Source: Prosopocoilus inquinatus (lineage: Eukaryota; Arthropoda; Insecta; Coleoptera; Lucanidae). From it: 64,000 nt of DNA. Position 1 is the first letter of the stretch. Each line of letters begins with the position of its first letter. Location: contig CM069873.1 in the NCBI GenBank assembly GCA_036172665.1, forward strand, positions 39,484,001-39,548,000, given 5' to 3'. The translations under genes and the position numbers were made by a program. This document shows positions 34,291 to 44,808 of the stretch, in pieces. The notes under the pieces were generated by a model. It did no database searches and was not told where the DNA came from. It saw only the letters and a program-made list of their open reading frames with translations.

Positions 34291-34339
34291 GTTGCGTCAG
34301 GGTTATTTCAAAACAATTACATTTGAGTCACCGCGCTTC

Positions 34340-34566
34340 AAGGTCCGTTACGAGATCACCTCAGTCATTTCAAGATCGCCTCAAGGTCATTTCAAGGTCG
34401 TTTCAAGGTCATTTAAAGGTCACCTCAAGGTCATTTCAAGGTCACCTCAAGGTCATTTCAAGGTCAACTTAAGGCCACTTCAAGGTTATCTCAAGGTCAT
34501 TTCAAGATCACCTCAAGGTGATTTCAAGATCACCTCAAGGTCATTTCGAGGTCACCTCAAGGTCAT
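34340..34566. repeat. TCAAGGTCA tandem array
   Basis: Alternating units of about 11-12 bp (aaggtcatttc and aaggtcacctc). I counted nine exact TCAAGGTCA words between 34381 and 34566 on the plus strand, plus one TCAAGGTCG and one TCAAGGTCC. The 105-codon plus ORF across it (SRSPQGHFKV repeats) only reflects the tandem repeat. Confidence 0.9.
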
Positions 34567-34601
34567 GGCCTTGAACTTGAAGCTCATGGTGGGGTCACGT
34601 C

Positions 34602-34691
34602 AGGAATAGGCCGATTCTGGAACCTCCTCCGACCTTGACCTTGCATTTTATTGGTCAAGGTCGGAGGAGATTCCAGAATCGGCCTATTCCT
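34602..34691. repeat. 39-bp inverted repeat (strong hairpin)
   Basis: 34602-34640 and 34653-34691 are reverse complements with one mismatch in 39 bp, around a 12-base loop. The arm includes TGACCTTGACC/GGTCAAGGTCA-like sequence, the same word as in the adjacent array. Confidence 0.93.
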
Positions 34692-34714
34692 ACTACTAAT
34701 GGAATTTGATTTTG

Positions 34715-35003
34715 AATAAGAAGCATATTGTACGAAATCCTGGTTATTGAATTGCAAAACTTCAAATCTGACATACTAAGGCGACTACATTTTTCATTTG
34801 AAATTTAAAATTTTAATTTCTATTTCAAAAGTATTAACATAATAGGAATAATTTTAACACGGTAACGTTGGCCTTAATTTTATCTTTCATTTAATACCAT
34901 TACCATTTTTGTACCTTTAAATGGTGAGCAGTAATCTACAGAAACGTAGTTCTCAATGGAACTTTGCAATGTTCGGGTTTGAAACTTTGCACCCGGTATA
35001 TAC
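34715..35003 (+). repeat. Dispersed ~290-bp repeat, copy 1
   Basis: It matches 53410-53690 over its full length (ctggttattgaattgcaaaacttcaaatctgac..., ending gggtttgaaactttgcacccggtata) and 51190-51440 partially, in reverse complement. No ORF. It looks like a non-autonomous DNA element ending in ACCCGGTATA. Confidence 0.85.
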
Positions 35004-36562
35004 ACTGAGAATCTTATAAGAAGCATTATTACATTATTTCCAAATTTATTTTATTCACCATGGTTACCGTGCGTTGTTAGTAATGACACTACTGATTTTG
35101 AATTGTCAGATTGAATTAAATTGTTCTTTTGATTTATTGTAAAATGTATACAACTGCCGAAAAAGTGGAAATGTAGGTACACATTATTTTCAAATGGAAC
35201 TTCATTGACAGAGGTCTTTGCGTTATTTGTCGCCAAATTTCCAGATAGATCATTATTCCCTTCCTTAATACTTCCTATGTGCAATGATTCAGCATTAAGA
35301 ATTAAGTAGTAACTATAGCAACGTATTGTTAAAACCCCTATGTGAAATTTTATATGATTCAGAAATGTATTATCTGATCACGTAAGTTTCATCTATGTGC
35401 AGCGTTACAAGATTCTCGCTGTATGTACTATTGCGGCCTTAAAATTTCGCACGATTTTTTGTCAAGTAGTCTTGTTTTGTCGAAATTTTTGTTGTGTTAA
35501 TCAGGCTTTCTCTTCAAATTTGACACTAATGACACATTGAAAAGTCATTTGGTTTTCAGATGGTTTGGTTATATTTTAACTACAGCAAAGAAATAATATG
35601 TTAGAACGGAAGTAATAGAATTTAGCAGAAAAACGTACTACTTCAGAAAGCTTAACATCCTTTCTTTCTGCAAAGAATTGTAATAAGGATAAACTTACAT
35701 ATCGTAAAATGATTTTAACATGTTATATTTATGGGTAGGTACCTGTTATTTAAAATTCAATTTTTATAATTTCAGATGACGGAATAAAAATGCGCATGTG
35801 CGTTGTTATCTTTATGAGAAACTAAATTATTTTTCAGCTAATTTGGTATCCTATATGCGATACCTGTTAATTATTATTCCTTTCCTTTTAATTGAATTCA
35901 ACGACGGTTACAGAACTGGCTTTCGACAAAACATTTATATCTAATCAACGAGCAGTAATACTTTAATGGAAACGATCCGTACCGTTCAAATTACTGTACT
36001 TTATGAGCTGCACTGATTTAAAGCATAAAATTGTTTTAATAGTTAACGGTTAATTAAAAGAAAACTTCTGCGTTTAAATCCGCTAAATTGAAATTTCGCT
36101 GCAATATGAAGTCTACATTTTTAAACAAAGATTCACCATTTATTTTTTCCTGCATAGCATTTAAGAATACTTAAAAATTGAAATATTGAAAGGTAACTCA
36201 CAAAATCTCGCAGAAAAGGAAACAGAAACATACTAACTGTACGCAAATGTCTGTAGGCTTTTCTGGGCATCTAGTACCGTAGACTTGGTTAGACGAACAT
36301 TAAGTAGAATTTTCTAAATACACAGACACTTATCAATTATTATCGCTTTTATGATCAGATTTTATGTTTGCCTCGCCATTTCAGCACATTTTACAGTGCA
36401 AGGAAAAATGTTCAAATACATACATTCCAATTTTTTCGTTCATTCTTCACAGCTTTTATAATTAAGTGTTATGCTTGCTTCGAGTTACATGGTTCGAAAT
36501 AAAAAACACGAAGTAACGGAAAATTACTTCTTCATGTGTCTTGTGCGTCTTATTTAAGATAG
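35004..36562. other. AT-rich intergenic
   Basis: No recognised gene or repeat. The minus ORF at 35051-35284 has no known motif. Confidence 0.5.
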
Positions 36563-36861
36563 TGTTACATCCGTCACGCGCAAACAGATCTATTTTTAGC
36601 ATCAGTACGCCACCTTGCGTCACAGAACATGACTGGAAACTACTCGATCATTCTAGCATGTTCAGGCAATAGAGGGCTCTGTAGTTAGTTATTAACATAG
36701 CCAGCGAAAGGTTCATACCTCGAATAAATAGAAAGTACATTCTGTAAAAGTGTTAGACAAGCTCGTTACTACTGTGTTGTTTATTGTGTAAATCGACAGC
36801 TTATAATTAAAGTGTTCTGAAATTTAACGACTATAATTTGTGAACCCCCAAATTCGTAACA
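36563..36861 (+). repeat. Gypsy 5' LTR (299 bp)
   Basis: It starts TGTTACATCC and ends CGTAACA, with TG/CA ends and a matching TGTTAC/GTAACA inverted pair. It directly precedes a primer-binding site. Confidence 0.82.
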
Positions 36862-36864
36862 AAT

Positions 36865-36882
36865 TGGTGTCAGAAGTGGGAT
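36865..36882 (+). other. Primer-binding site, tRNA-Leu type
   Basis: TGGTGTCAGAAGTGGGAT follows the LTR after three bases. It is the complement of a tRNA-Leu 3' end (…CCCACUUCUGACACCA), a primer used by several insect gypsy elements. Confidence 0.82.
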
Positions 36883-36899
36883 ATTTCAAGAATAAAGCT

Positions 36900-37380
36900 G
36901 TGCGTGTTAAAAGTGAAAGAGCTGCGTGAGGAATTGGAAGAGGCCTGAAAAATTCGGGAAAGAAAAGCGTCTTACAAGAACAACTAAAACAGGCTCTTGT
37001 AGATGAAGGTAAAGACCCGGAAATTTCAAATTGAAGACGCGGCCGCTCTACTGAAAGAAGTGAAAGAAAATATGAAATTAGAAATGCAAGAAGTGAAAGA
37101 AAAAATGGAAAAAGGTTACGAAAATATGAAATTACAAATGCAAGAAATTAACGGAAAAATAGATGAAGTTAGTGAAAACGTGAAATTAGATTAAAGGCGC
37201 AAACGCAAGAGATGAGAAAACAAATGGAAAGTATGGAAATAAAAATAGAAACTTACAGTTTAAAAACCGATCTAAATATAGAAAATACGAAGATGCAAAT
37301 CGATGAAAAGGTTGAAGATCTTAAAACCGAACATGACGAGAAAATTTAAGAAATCCGAACTCAATTTGGCAGTACAATTA
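36900..37380 (+). pseudogene. gag: Gypsy gag N-terminus: SAP-like region and coiled coil, broken
   Basis: Several frames together show LREELEEA and GKKSVLQEQLKQALVDEG (about 36920-37010), the pattern of a SAP DNA/RNA-binding domain, spread over different frames. Then comes a Lys/Glu/Met-rich coiled coil (ORF 37003-37194, repeats such as EVKENMKLEMQ), a stop, and further charged helix to 37349. A SAP domain at the start of gag is unusual and is called from pattern only. Confidence 0.6.
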
Positions 37381-37385
37381 AGGAC

Positions 37386-38243
37386 ATGAAGTTTAAATTC
37401 GACGACAAACTTGACGAAAAATTTGGTGGAATAAAAATTCAGTTCCAGGATAAACTAGAAGACTTGGCTAAACAACTGCATAAAGTGGAGCTTGGTCGTA
37501 CTATTGCACCATCAGCCGGGTCGTCCAGTCAGAAATTGAAACCCCCGAAATTTGAAGGCGACTTACCCTGGTCTACTTTCATTCGGCAGTTCAAAATTGC
37601 TGCTCATGTGAATGGCTGGTATGACTGTGAAAAAGCTGCAACACTCGTTTTAGCTCTGCGAGGTCCAGCATTGAATGCCTTACAGTCCATTCCTGAGGAT
37701 GTCCAAAACAACTTTGATCAACTGGTGGAGAATTTAGAAATGCGTTTTGGTGATGCACATATGAAGCAACTGCATACTATTCAATTAAAAACTCGTACCC
37801 AGAAAAATGGTGAGTCACTTCAAGAGTTTGAACTCGACAATGAGAGATTGGAACGCATGGTCTATGGAGATTTCTTACCTGAACCAGTTTTTCATCGTTT
37901 GGCCATCCAAGCATTCATCGACAGCATTAGAGATCAGGAAATGCAACAAGTATTACGGTTGGGTAACTTCTCCAAATGCACAGATGTACTGGCCCATAAA
38001 CTGGAATTCGAGGCGGCCAAGCAAGCATCTAGAAGCCTAGTAGGGGTACGAGAGGTAAAAGCTGCTAATGAGAGTACCCTAACAGAAATCCTGGAAAGGC
38101 TGAAACACCTTGAAGAGAAGAAATCCACGAACAATAGCAGACGAATTACAACTTGTTGGAACTGTGGTAAACCAGGTCATTTGAGTTCCAACTGCCGGCG
38201 CAAACGAGCACGCCAAGAAGATGACAGCGAGTCTTTAAACTAA
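37386..38243 (+). CDS. gag: Gypsy gag, capsid and zinc knuckle
   Basis: A 285-codon frame starting in the coiled coil (MKFKFDDKLDEKF). The capsid region contains LKPPKFEGDLPWSTFIRQF and LALRGPALNALQSIP, typical of gypsy retrotransposon gag. A single CCHC knuckle, CWNCGKPGHLSSNC (about 38153-38195), precedes a basic tail. The 5' part of gag is broken upstream, so this is the surviving C-terminal two thirds. Confidence 0.88.
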   Translation: MKFKFDDKLDEKFGGIKIQFQDKLEDLAKQLHKVELGRTIAPSAGSSSQKLKPPKFEGDLPWSTFIRQFKIAAHVNGWYDCEKAATLVLALRGPALNALQSIPEDVQNNFDQLVENLEMRFGDAHMKQLHTIQLKTRTQKNGESLQEFELDNERLERMVYGDFLPEPVFHRLAIQAFIDSIRDQEMQQVLRLGNFSKCTDVLAHKLEFEAAKQASRSLVGVREVKAANESTLTEILERLKHLEEKKSTNNSRRITTCWNCGKPGHLSSNCRRKRARQEDDSESLN

Positions 38244-38266
38244 AACCAGTCAGCAAGAAGGGGCGC

Positions 38267-38795
38267 ATGCTGACTGATTCTACGGATAGCCCCAAGATTG
38301 TCTCCATTTCCAGGATAAGGAACAATAAAAATAGCTTGATAGCAGATGGGAAAATTGGTGAAAAATTTTTTCAATTCACAATTGATACCGGAGCGAATGT
38401 GTCCATCATAAGAATAGATCTTTTACCGAAATGGAAGCTAGTAAATAATGCAAAGGTATATCACATTCAAACAGGTACTGGCGAGGTTACTCCAGTTTAT
38501 GGTGAAGCCGAAATTGACATGAAGGTTGGAATTATGAAATTCAATTCAATTAGTGGCAGACATTGTTGACGACTTCATCCTGGGAGTGGACTTCATGAGG
38601 AAAAACGGCTTGGTTGTAGATTTAAAAAAAGTTGTACGAATTGGATCTGAAGAAATACCTCTCCACGTTCCTGGAAATTTATCTACAGTATTAAAAGTAA
38701 TATTGGAAGAAAGTGTAAACATTCCAGCCTTAACCGATAAGTTAATTCTGGCGAAGTTGGAAGCAATCTTGGTAGCTATCCTGCCGGAATCATAG
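38267..38795 (+). pseudogene. Gypsy protease, frameshifted
   Basis: 38267-38569 carries FTIDTGANVSIIR (about 38370-38412), the aspartic protease active site. After a frameshift near 38550 the second half (38553-38795) contains DDFILGVDFMRKNG, the conserved ILGxDF flap segment. It ends in a stop at 38795. Confidence 0.85.
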
Positions 38796-38848
38796 AGCCA
38801 ACTGAGATCAGCAGCGCCAAGAAAGGAATTTTACTGGCTCTGACTCTG

Positions 38849-39440
38849 GTGAAGATCCAAGAAACAATTCCTATTCGTCTTGCAAATGTCAACAGTTACC
38901 CAGCGACCATACCCAGTGGAACAGTGGTGGGCAAATGTGAAGCAATTACTTCTGTGAACCACATTCAAGTAAACGATGCATCCGCTCGGCATCAGTCTGA
39001 CACTCTACCACCACTACTAGAAATTGCTAGAAGAGGTATCAACATCGTTAACACCCATGGAAACAGAAGACATAGGAGAACTGTTTAGAAAATATAAAAG
39101 AATCTTCGCCTTTACCGATGAAGACTTAACCCGAACGAACGTTGTTCAGCACAGAATAAACACTGGCGATTCGAATCCAATTCGTCAACCCGCACGAAGA
39201 CTGCCATTGGTGAGGAGAGAAGAGGCTGACAAGTTAATCAAGAAGATGCAGGGCCAAGGAATTATTGAACCATCGCAAAGTCCGTGGGCATCTCCTGTTG
39301 TACTTGTAACTAAAAAGGATGGGAGCACGCGTTTCTGTGTAGACTACAGGCGATTAAATGATATCACGAAAAAAGGACAGCTATCCCTTACGCAAAGATG
39401 GATCGATTTTCTGGTTCGAGAACACCAAAGTTCATAAAGC
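38849..39440 (+). pseudogene. Gypsy linker and RT N-terminal fragment
   Basis: 38849-39088 resembles the pre-RT linker (RLANVNSYPATIPSGTVVG). After another frame change, 39024-39437 shows VVQHRINTGDSNPIRQP, QGIIEPSQSPWASPVVLV and KKDGSTRFCVDYRRLND, the RT fingers. Homology breaks off just after this at about 39390, so the catalytic palm is absent. Confidence 0.85.
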
Positions 39441-39572
39441 CACTGTTGAAGACATTTGTGCGCTTTTGTCCTGTTGCTATTACATTTAATTATTTACTCT
39501 TTCTCTGAAATTTTTATGCATTTTGACATGACATGTTGAATCTTATAAAATTATTATTATTATTATTATCAT
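39430..39572 (+). mobile_element. Probable LINE 3' end with (ATT)n tail
   Basis: An AT-rich segment ends in an (ATT)n run at 39550-39572, directly after the gypsy truncation point. The organisation mirrors the 3' end of the LINE at 17290-21777, though the sequence is different. It is called only from the tail. Confidence 0.4.
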
Positions 39573-42038
39573 AAAGTCTTCTTTAGAGCCGAAAATCATC
39601 GTTTATCCACTTCTTTAGGCCGGAATTCCGCGACGCCCTAGGAAGAAAGTACAGATCGTAAGAGCAGCCGCGTGGCATCTTAGGCCGGCATTCTTACTCC
39701 GTAATTGGACTATCTTCCGCTATCGTCCAATAGAGGGATTCGGCGTCACAGCGTGCATTTGATAATTCATACGGTTTTATTCCGGGAGGTTGCCTGGTCG
39801 CCTACCTCTTACCATATCCATTTTTAGCAACTTCGCTTTCGACACATGTATCGAAACGGCGGAGTTCCAAGGTTACGCGAATAAATTCGCACCTGTAATT
39901 TCATTTATGAAATAAATAAATAAATATGATTTTTTATTAATAAAAATAATTCCGATTTCATATTTATTGTCCATTCTAGTTTCCCTTAAAGCAAATTACC
40001 TAATTAATTACGTGTTTCCGCGAAGAAATATGCAATAAATGCAAATTATCTATTCATGCAAATTACCTAATTACATACCACATTTAGAATGGCTTTGCCT
40101 TAAAAAAAATATTTAGCATAAAAACTAAAATTCGAAGGTGGGTTTTGTAATTTTATTTTAGTTTAATAAACACACCGGCATCCTTATCTGATGATTTCAC
40201 ACAGCAAGACAACATCCATTGTGAGCCGAAAATTGTGACAAAAAATTTCTGTAATATTTTTCCTCAGAAATGTTTCCGACAGAAACTTTTCTTTCAGTAA
40301 TGGTATTTACAAAGATGCTCAACGGGTCGCAGCCAACAATATTACACCCATCCGGACTATTTATAACATAAATATGCAATGAATAAAACGAATTTACAAT
40401 TGCATATCAGTATTCATGAAAATTTAAAAATTTCAGAAATTATCTGTCATATTTTTACATTAAAGTAAATAAAAACGCTCATTGTGCCTTCTAATTAATG
40501 ATTTATTATTAAAAATAAAGATTAAAATTTGAGGTTAGGTATCTAAAACGTCGTTTTTTAATTATTTTTTAATGCTTTTTTCACAATTAATTGTTTTTTT
40601 TATACTTTTTTCTTAGTTAATTTATGTAGCACCATTTCTTCGCTTTTTGCGTCACGCGTGAGACGAAACTTATGCTGCGGAGCCTTTATTTGTTGCACTG
40701 CATGGGATTTGACCAAATTTTTACTATATTTTGTTGATGTTTTTATTTGCGGAAATACCAAGGACAGCTAGAAATTAGCTATTAAGTGTGTTTTAAGGCA
40801 ACAATTCCTTAAAATGTCTAAATTAGTGCGATTCGTCCGATGTAAATGTGAATATTATTACTAGCCCTTTGAGCAGTAACGGCAACACGTTTGAAACGGA
40901 TATGATTATTAATTCATTATGTTAGGATCAAGTGTCTCTTGAAACACTTGCATGTGCAATTTAAACGTTCAATTCGCTTTAATTCTTCCTGCATGGAGCA
41001 ATATTATCGTCTGATTATGACGAAAAATTGTAAAGCCGAAATAAATTATTCGGAAGCCGTCAAAGAAATTTCAACCGGCGATATTTAAAGCAAACGAGTC
41101 AAATTAGTGAATTAAGGCATTTCCAAGACAAGAGCAGGTACCTACGGTTTGTTTATTGCGAACATTGGAAAGTAGAGAAACTGGCAACAGCGTGCACAAA
41201 CGACAATTGGCAACAGCGGAATCTATTTTTAGAAGCAGCCGGATGCCCGTTTGAAATATTTAACAAAATGTAATTTGCCCGACTATTAATTTACCACTGT
41301 TTAATGCACGTAATTTTGCTAAAATCATTTTGCGCTTTTCTGCGTTTGTTAAGATTAGTTAAATGAAATAAATATAAATGAATAAATAAATTTTAGGAAC
41401 ATGACATGACAGAGAATATTTTACAGTGCGGTTGGTTATACTGTACATCTAATGAGCGGTAAAGAGTTTAAACTTCTTGTTGTGGGTGTAGTTTGGTGAT
41501 TCTTTGTCTCAAATAAGGTAGGTAGGCTGTTTTTCTATTTTAAATGGATGAGTGTCAGAGAGTCGGAGAAGTGTCCAGGATGCGGATATTGTTTTTCAGG
41601 AACAGATCGTGCCTGAATGATGCTCAAAAGATGTCATTGACCGCGTCGGTCACGTCCTAATAGACACCACTCAAAGTAGGTATGTCATTGATTAGATGAG
41701 TCACTTTACAGGACTAGAAAACAATTCTGGTCACGTTTCAGATATTTGGAAACCCTGTGTCCTTCCGCACGCCACGCAGGCAGGTGTCAGCAATGAATTA
41801 GTCAATAATTAAAAAAATACAAGGGGGTTCTCTTTTATAAAACGAACCTTATACAATGCTGATTGTTATGCCAAGATCACATTCGTGTTAATATTTATGT
41901 GGTAGATATTCATTTAAATAAGTTTTATTTTAAGAATATATTTTTATATTATTTATATTTTTAACTTATGTAATTTATTTTAAGAATATATTTTATAATA
42001 TAAATATTTTTAACGTATGCATATATGTATATATGTAT
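39573..42038. other. Intergenic; one GC-richer patch
   Basis: About 39615-39880 is more GC-rich than its surroundings (ggccggaattccgcgacgcc..., ggcggagttcc...) with no ORF and no match to other parts of the window. The remainder is AT-rich, with poly-T runs, and has no recognised gene. Confidence 0.5.
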
Positions 42039-42234
42039 GTCCGATGAAAATTGTAAGTACAAAGTTTTTTAATCTCAAACCGAACAGAAAAATGAAGGGA
42101 ACACACTCAACGTTTCGCTATAGATTTATAGCTTCGTCGGCTATAAATCTATAGCGAAACGTTGAATGTGTTCCCTTCATTTGTCTGTCCGGTTTGAGAT
42201 TAAAAAAACTTTGTACTTACAATTTTCATCGGAC
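42039..42234. repeat. 196-bp near-perfect palindrome
   Basis: Arms of about 94 bp (42039-42132 and 42140-42234) are reverse complements except for three mismatches and one T indel, around the 7-base loop ttcgtcg. The inner arm is TCTATAGCGAAACGTT. No ORF. Confidence 0.95.
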
Positions 42235-42640
42235 AAGAACAAACTTCAATTAAGTAAAAAAATAAATTTGTAAGCAGTTAGATTTGATTAAAAAAATTAC
42301 ATTTTTCTTTTACGTTCTTAGAAATTTAATTTTTTTGTTTCTTTTTTTCTATTATTAACAAATATTAATTAATACGATGTTTAAAAAAGTGAAGGAAAAT
42401 GCTTGGAAAACGTTTAAAAAATTGAAAAGCTTTAAAAACATTTTTCCTAATGTGTAAATTTTTTTTTCATTTTTTTAATTTCTTTTAATTTTTTTTAGTA
42501 ATGTCGATAATTGATCGTTTTCGCGTGTCCCAACTCATATGTCAGAGGGCGCCAAAATATGAAGTGGCATGCGGGCGGCTTTTGGTCTGGCGGGGGTCTT
42601 GTGTGCGGCTCGAAATGATGCGTCGTCCTATAATATCAAA
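42235..42640. other. AT-rich intergenic
   Basis: Poly-T-rich. At 42546-42560 gggcgccaaaatatg resembles the primer-site/LTR junction of the BEL element at 21925-21940, but no LTR can be confirmed. Confidence 0.4.
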
Positions 42641-44490
42641 TCCGTGTAATCAGTCGCATTGTTGGCCACTGCACTTGTGACTGTCGTCTCACCAGTAGGC
42701 GAACGTATCCAAGCACGCGCGCTTTTAGACTCTGGATCCGAAGTATCTTTCGTTGCTGAACATATCGTTCAACGTTTGTAATTACCCCGACAGCGCTCCT
42801 CTGTTCGCGTTATTGGATTTGGTGAGGCCACTTCCTTTTCTGCTTCTTCGGTCACCAAAATGTCTTTCGAATCCCGTTTCGATGAAGACACTCATCATAC
42901 TGTGAACGCTTACATTTTACCACGATTAAGTGGATGCATTCCTTCACGAACTGTTTTGCCCATAGATCCGCCATTGCTGAATGAACTCCAGCTAGCAGAC
43001 CCCATCTATTGCCAAGATCAGAAGATCGAACTCCTCCTCGGTGCTGATGTTTTCAGTTCCTTGCTCCGACCTGGAATTCACGTCATTCCTTATTCCAAAG
43101 TTGTAGCCCTTAACACTTCTTTGGGTTGGGTACTAACACGTACCTTGGATAATCCCGACAGTCCTTCGCTGACTTTGCTTCATTGCGGCATTCAAGATGA
43201 TTTAAACAACACCCTACGCAAGTTTTGGGAAATAGCAGAGGTTCGCGCGAACATTGACGAACTCTCCCCAGAAGAGCAGGTTTGTGATTAAGACTTTTCA
43301 GATACATATCGCCGCGATGAAAGTGGAAGCGTCATCGTTCGACTGCCGCGTCGTGCTGAAATCGCAATCAAGCAATGTGATCATTAATCACGCTTGAACG
43401 TTATTTCTCGAACGATAATCCATTACAATTGTAAGATGCAGAATTCCTGCAGCAGTACAAGTCAATGAGACATATGGAAAGGACTTGCATGTAGTCAAAT
43501 GGTCTGCAAATCACCCCACGTTACTCCGTAATGTCTCCAGAGAATTAAGTACTCTTTCAGATTATATTGAGCTTCCTGAATCCACTAAGATGCTGGACAC
43601 CATCTGGGATCCAAAGTCAGATGCATTCCATTTCAAGTAACTCACATTCTCACAGAAGTCAGAGGTTACAAAGCACTCAGTGCTATCTCGGAGAGCGCAA
43701 TTATTTGATCCTTTAGGTTAGATATCTCCTGTTATCGTTGTAGCAAAGATCCTGATTCAAGACTTATGGCTTGCCGGAAATGTTTGGGATGAACCTATTA
43801 ACTTTCAGGTTGAACAACCGTGGTCAGAATTCCAAAAAGGTTAGTCTCATCTGGAAGAAGTCAGATTCTCCCGTTGGACCGGTTTCAGCTCCAATGTGTG
43901 TGCTGAGCTGCATGGCTTTGCTGATGCATCCACCAATGCCTATGCTGCAGCTCCGTATTATCGATACCGAAAAATCAGTTCGTACACTCTTCATTTCGAA
44001 AACTAAAGTGTGTCTGGTAAAAACAGTTTCTGTGCCGCGTCTGGAACTTTGCGCAGCGCAATTTCTCGTGCGACTTTTGCTTCACATACAACGTATAGAA
44101 CTATTTTCCTCATTTCCGTGTTTTGCTTGGACTGACAGCATGGCAGTTTTAGCTTGGATCCCCGGTCATCCAAGTCGATGGAAAGCTTTCGTTGCGAACA
44201 AAATATCGTACATCCAAACTTCGTTACTTGGATTAGCTTGACGTCACGTGCTGAGTGCTGAGAATCCCACGGATATCGCATCGCGTGGAATGGCTCCTCA
44301 AGAACTCTCAACTTCACATTTGTGGCTTTCTGGATCCCATTGCCTTTCCAAGACTCCACCAAGTTGGCCAACTCACAAAAGTGTATTTACTGATTCACCG
44401 AGGTAAAGAACTTTCTACTTGCACACACTCCCTTCATGTGCAGGTTGAAAATGCGAATTTTGAGTTACTGTCTCGTTATTCATCTGCGTA
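42641..44490 (+). pseudogene. Decayed BEL/Pao element: protease, RT edges, RNase H
   Basis: Plus-strand homology in order: protease ARALLDSGSEVSFVAE (about 42718-42765); BEL spacer with LQLADP...LLLGADVF (ORF 42860-43291); RT fingers (VIVRLPRR...); then, from about 43490, the RT thumb (WSANHPTLLRNVS), the LFDPLG-ISPVIVVAKIL linker (about 43708-43760), RNase H-like ELHGFADAST (about 43910) and TVSVPRLELCAAQFLVRLL. It ends near RYSSA at 44490. Numerous stops and frame changes occur. The RT palm with its YVDD box is missing between about 43465 and 43490. Confidence 0.85.
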
Positions 44491-44499
44491 GATAAAGAT

Positions 44500-44808
44500 A
44501 GATTGGAGGAACAAATCAGGCTCACATCTCTTTGCATGTCTCAGAATTGTTTTCAAATAAATGGTGAATATTTAAAACAAGTTCAAGGGACCTCAATGGG
44601 AAACTGTTTGTCACCATTTTTGGCCAATTTATTTATGAGTAAAGTCGAAAATGACGTAAGAGATGATGATCAGTATTTTCCAAGAATTTGGGTACGTTAT
44701 GTGGATGACATTTTTGCTATTTTTGATACCAAGAAGTGTGATCTGGAGGATTTTCTGGAGAAATTGAATTTAAAATTTGAGAAATTTGAGATTAATTTCA
44801 ATTAGGGC
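44500..44808 (+). pseudogene. Penelope-like RT fragment
   Basis: A 100-codon frame (44503-44805) with CFQINGEYLKQVQGTSMGNCLSPFLANLFM and WVRYVDDIFAIFDT. This is the Penelope-type RT palm (xGxxMGxxLSPxLANxFM, then RYVDD). It starts within about 10 bp of the end of the BEL remnant and stops after the palm. Confidence 0.85.

Larger units (their letters stand above)
36563..39440 (+). mobile_element. Ty3/gypsy element, plus strand, 3'-truncated
   Basis: A 299-bp 5' LTR, primer-binding site, gag and the first part of pol follow in order on the plus strand. The homology ends in the RT fingers at about 39390. No second copy of the LTR exists in the window. The element therefore survives only as its 5' third, and the frames are broken repeatedly. 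Confidence 0.88.

Noticed and set aside
34292..34609. 105-codon ORF with repeated SRSPQGHFKV peptides
   Set aside because: It is a by-product of the 11-12-bp tandem DNA repeat; the opposite-orientation array at 24 kb does not keep a comparable frame.
39615..39880. GC-richer patch, considered as a tRNA-derived SINE or RNA gene
   Set aside because: No A/B box pair or cloverleaf could be recognised.
42546..42560. gggcgccaaaatatg, resembling a BEL primer site next to an LTR
   Set aside because: It would belong to a minus-strand element, but no LTR or minus-strand BEL coding follows.
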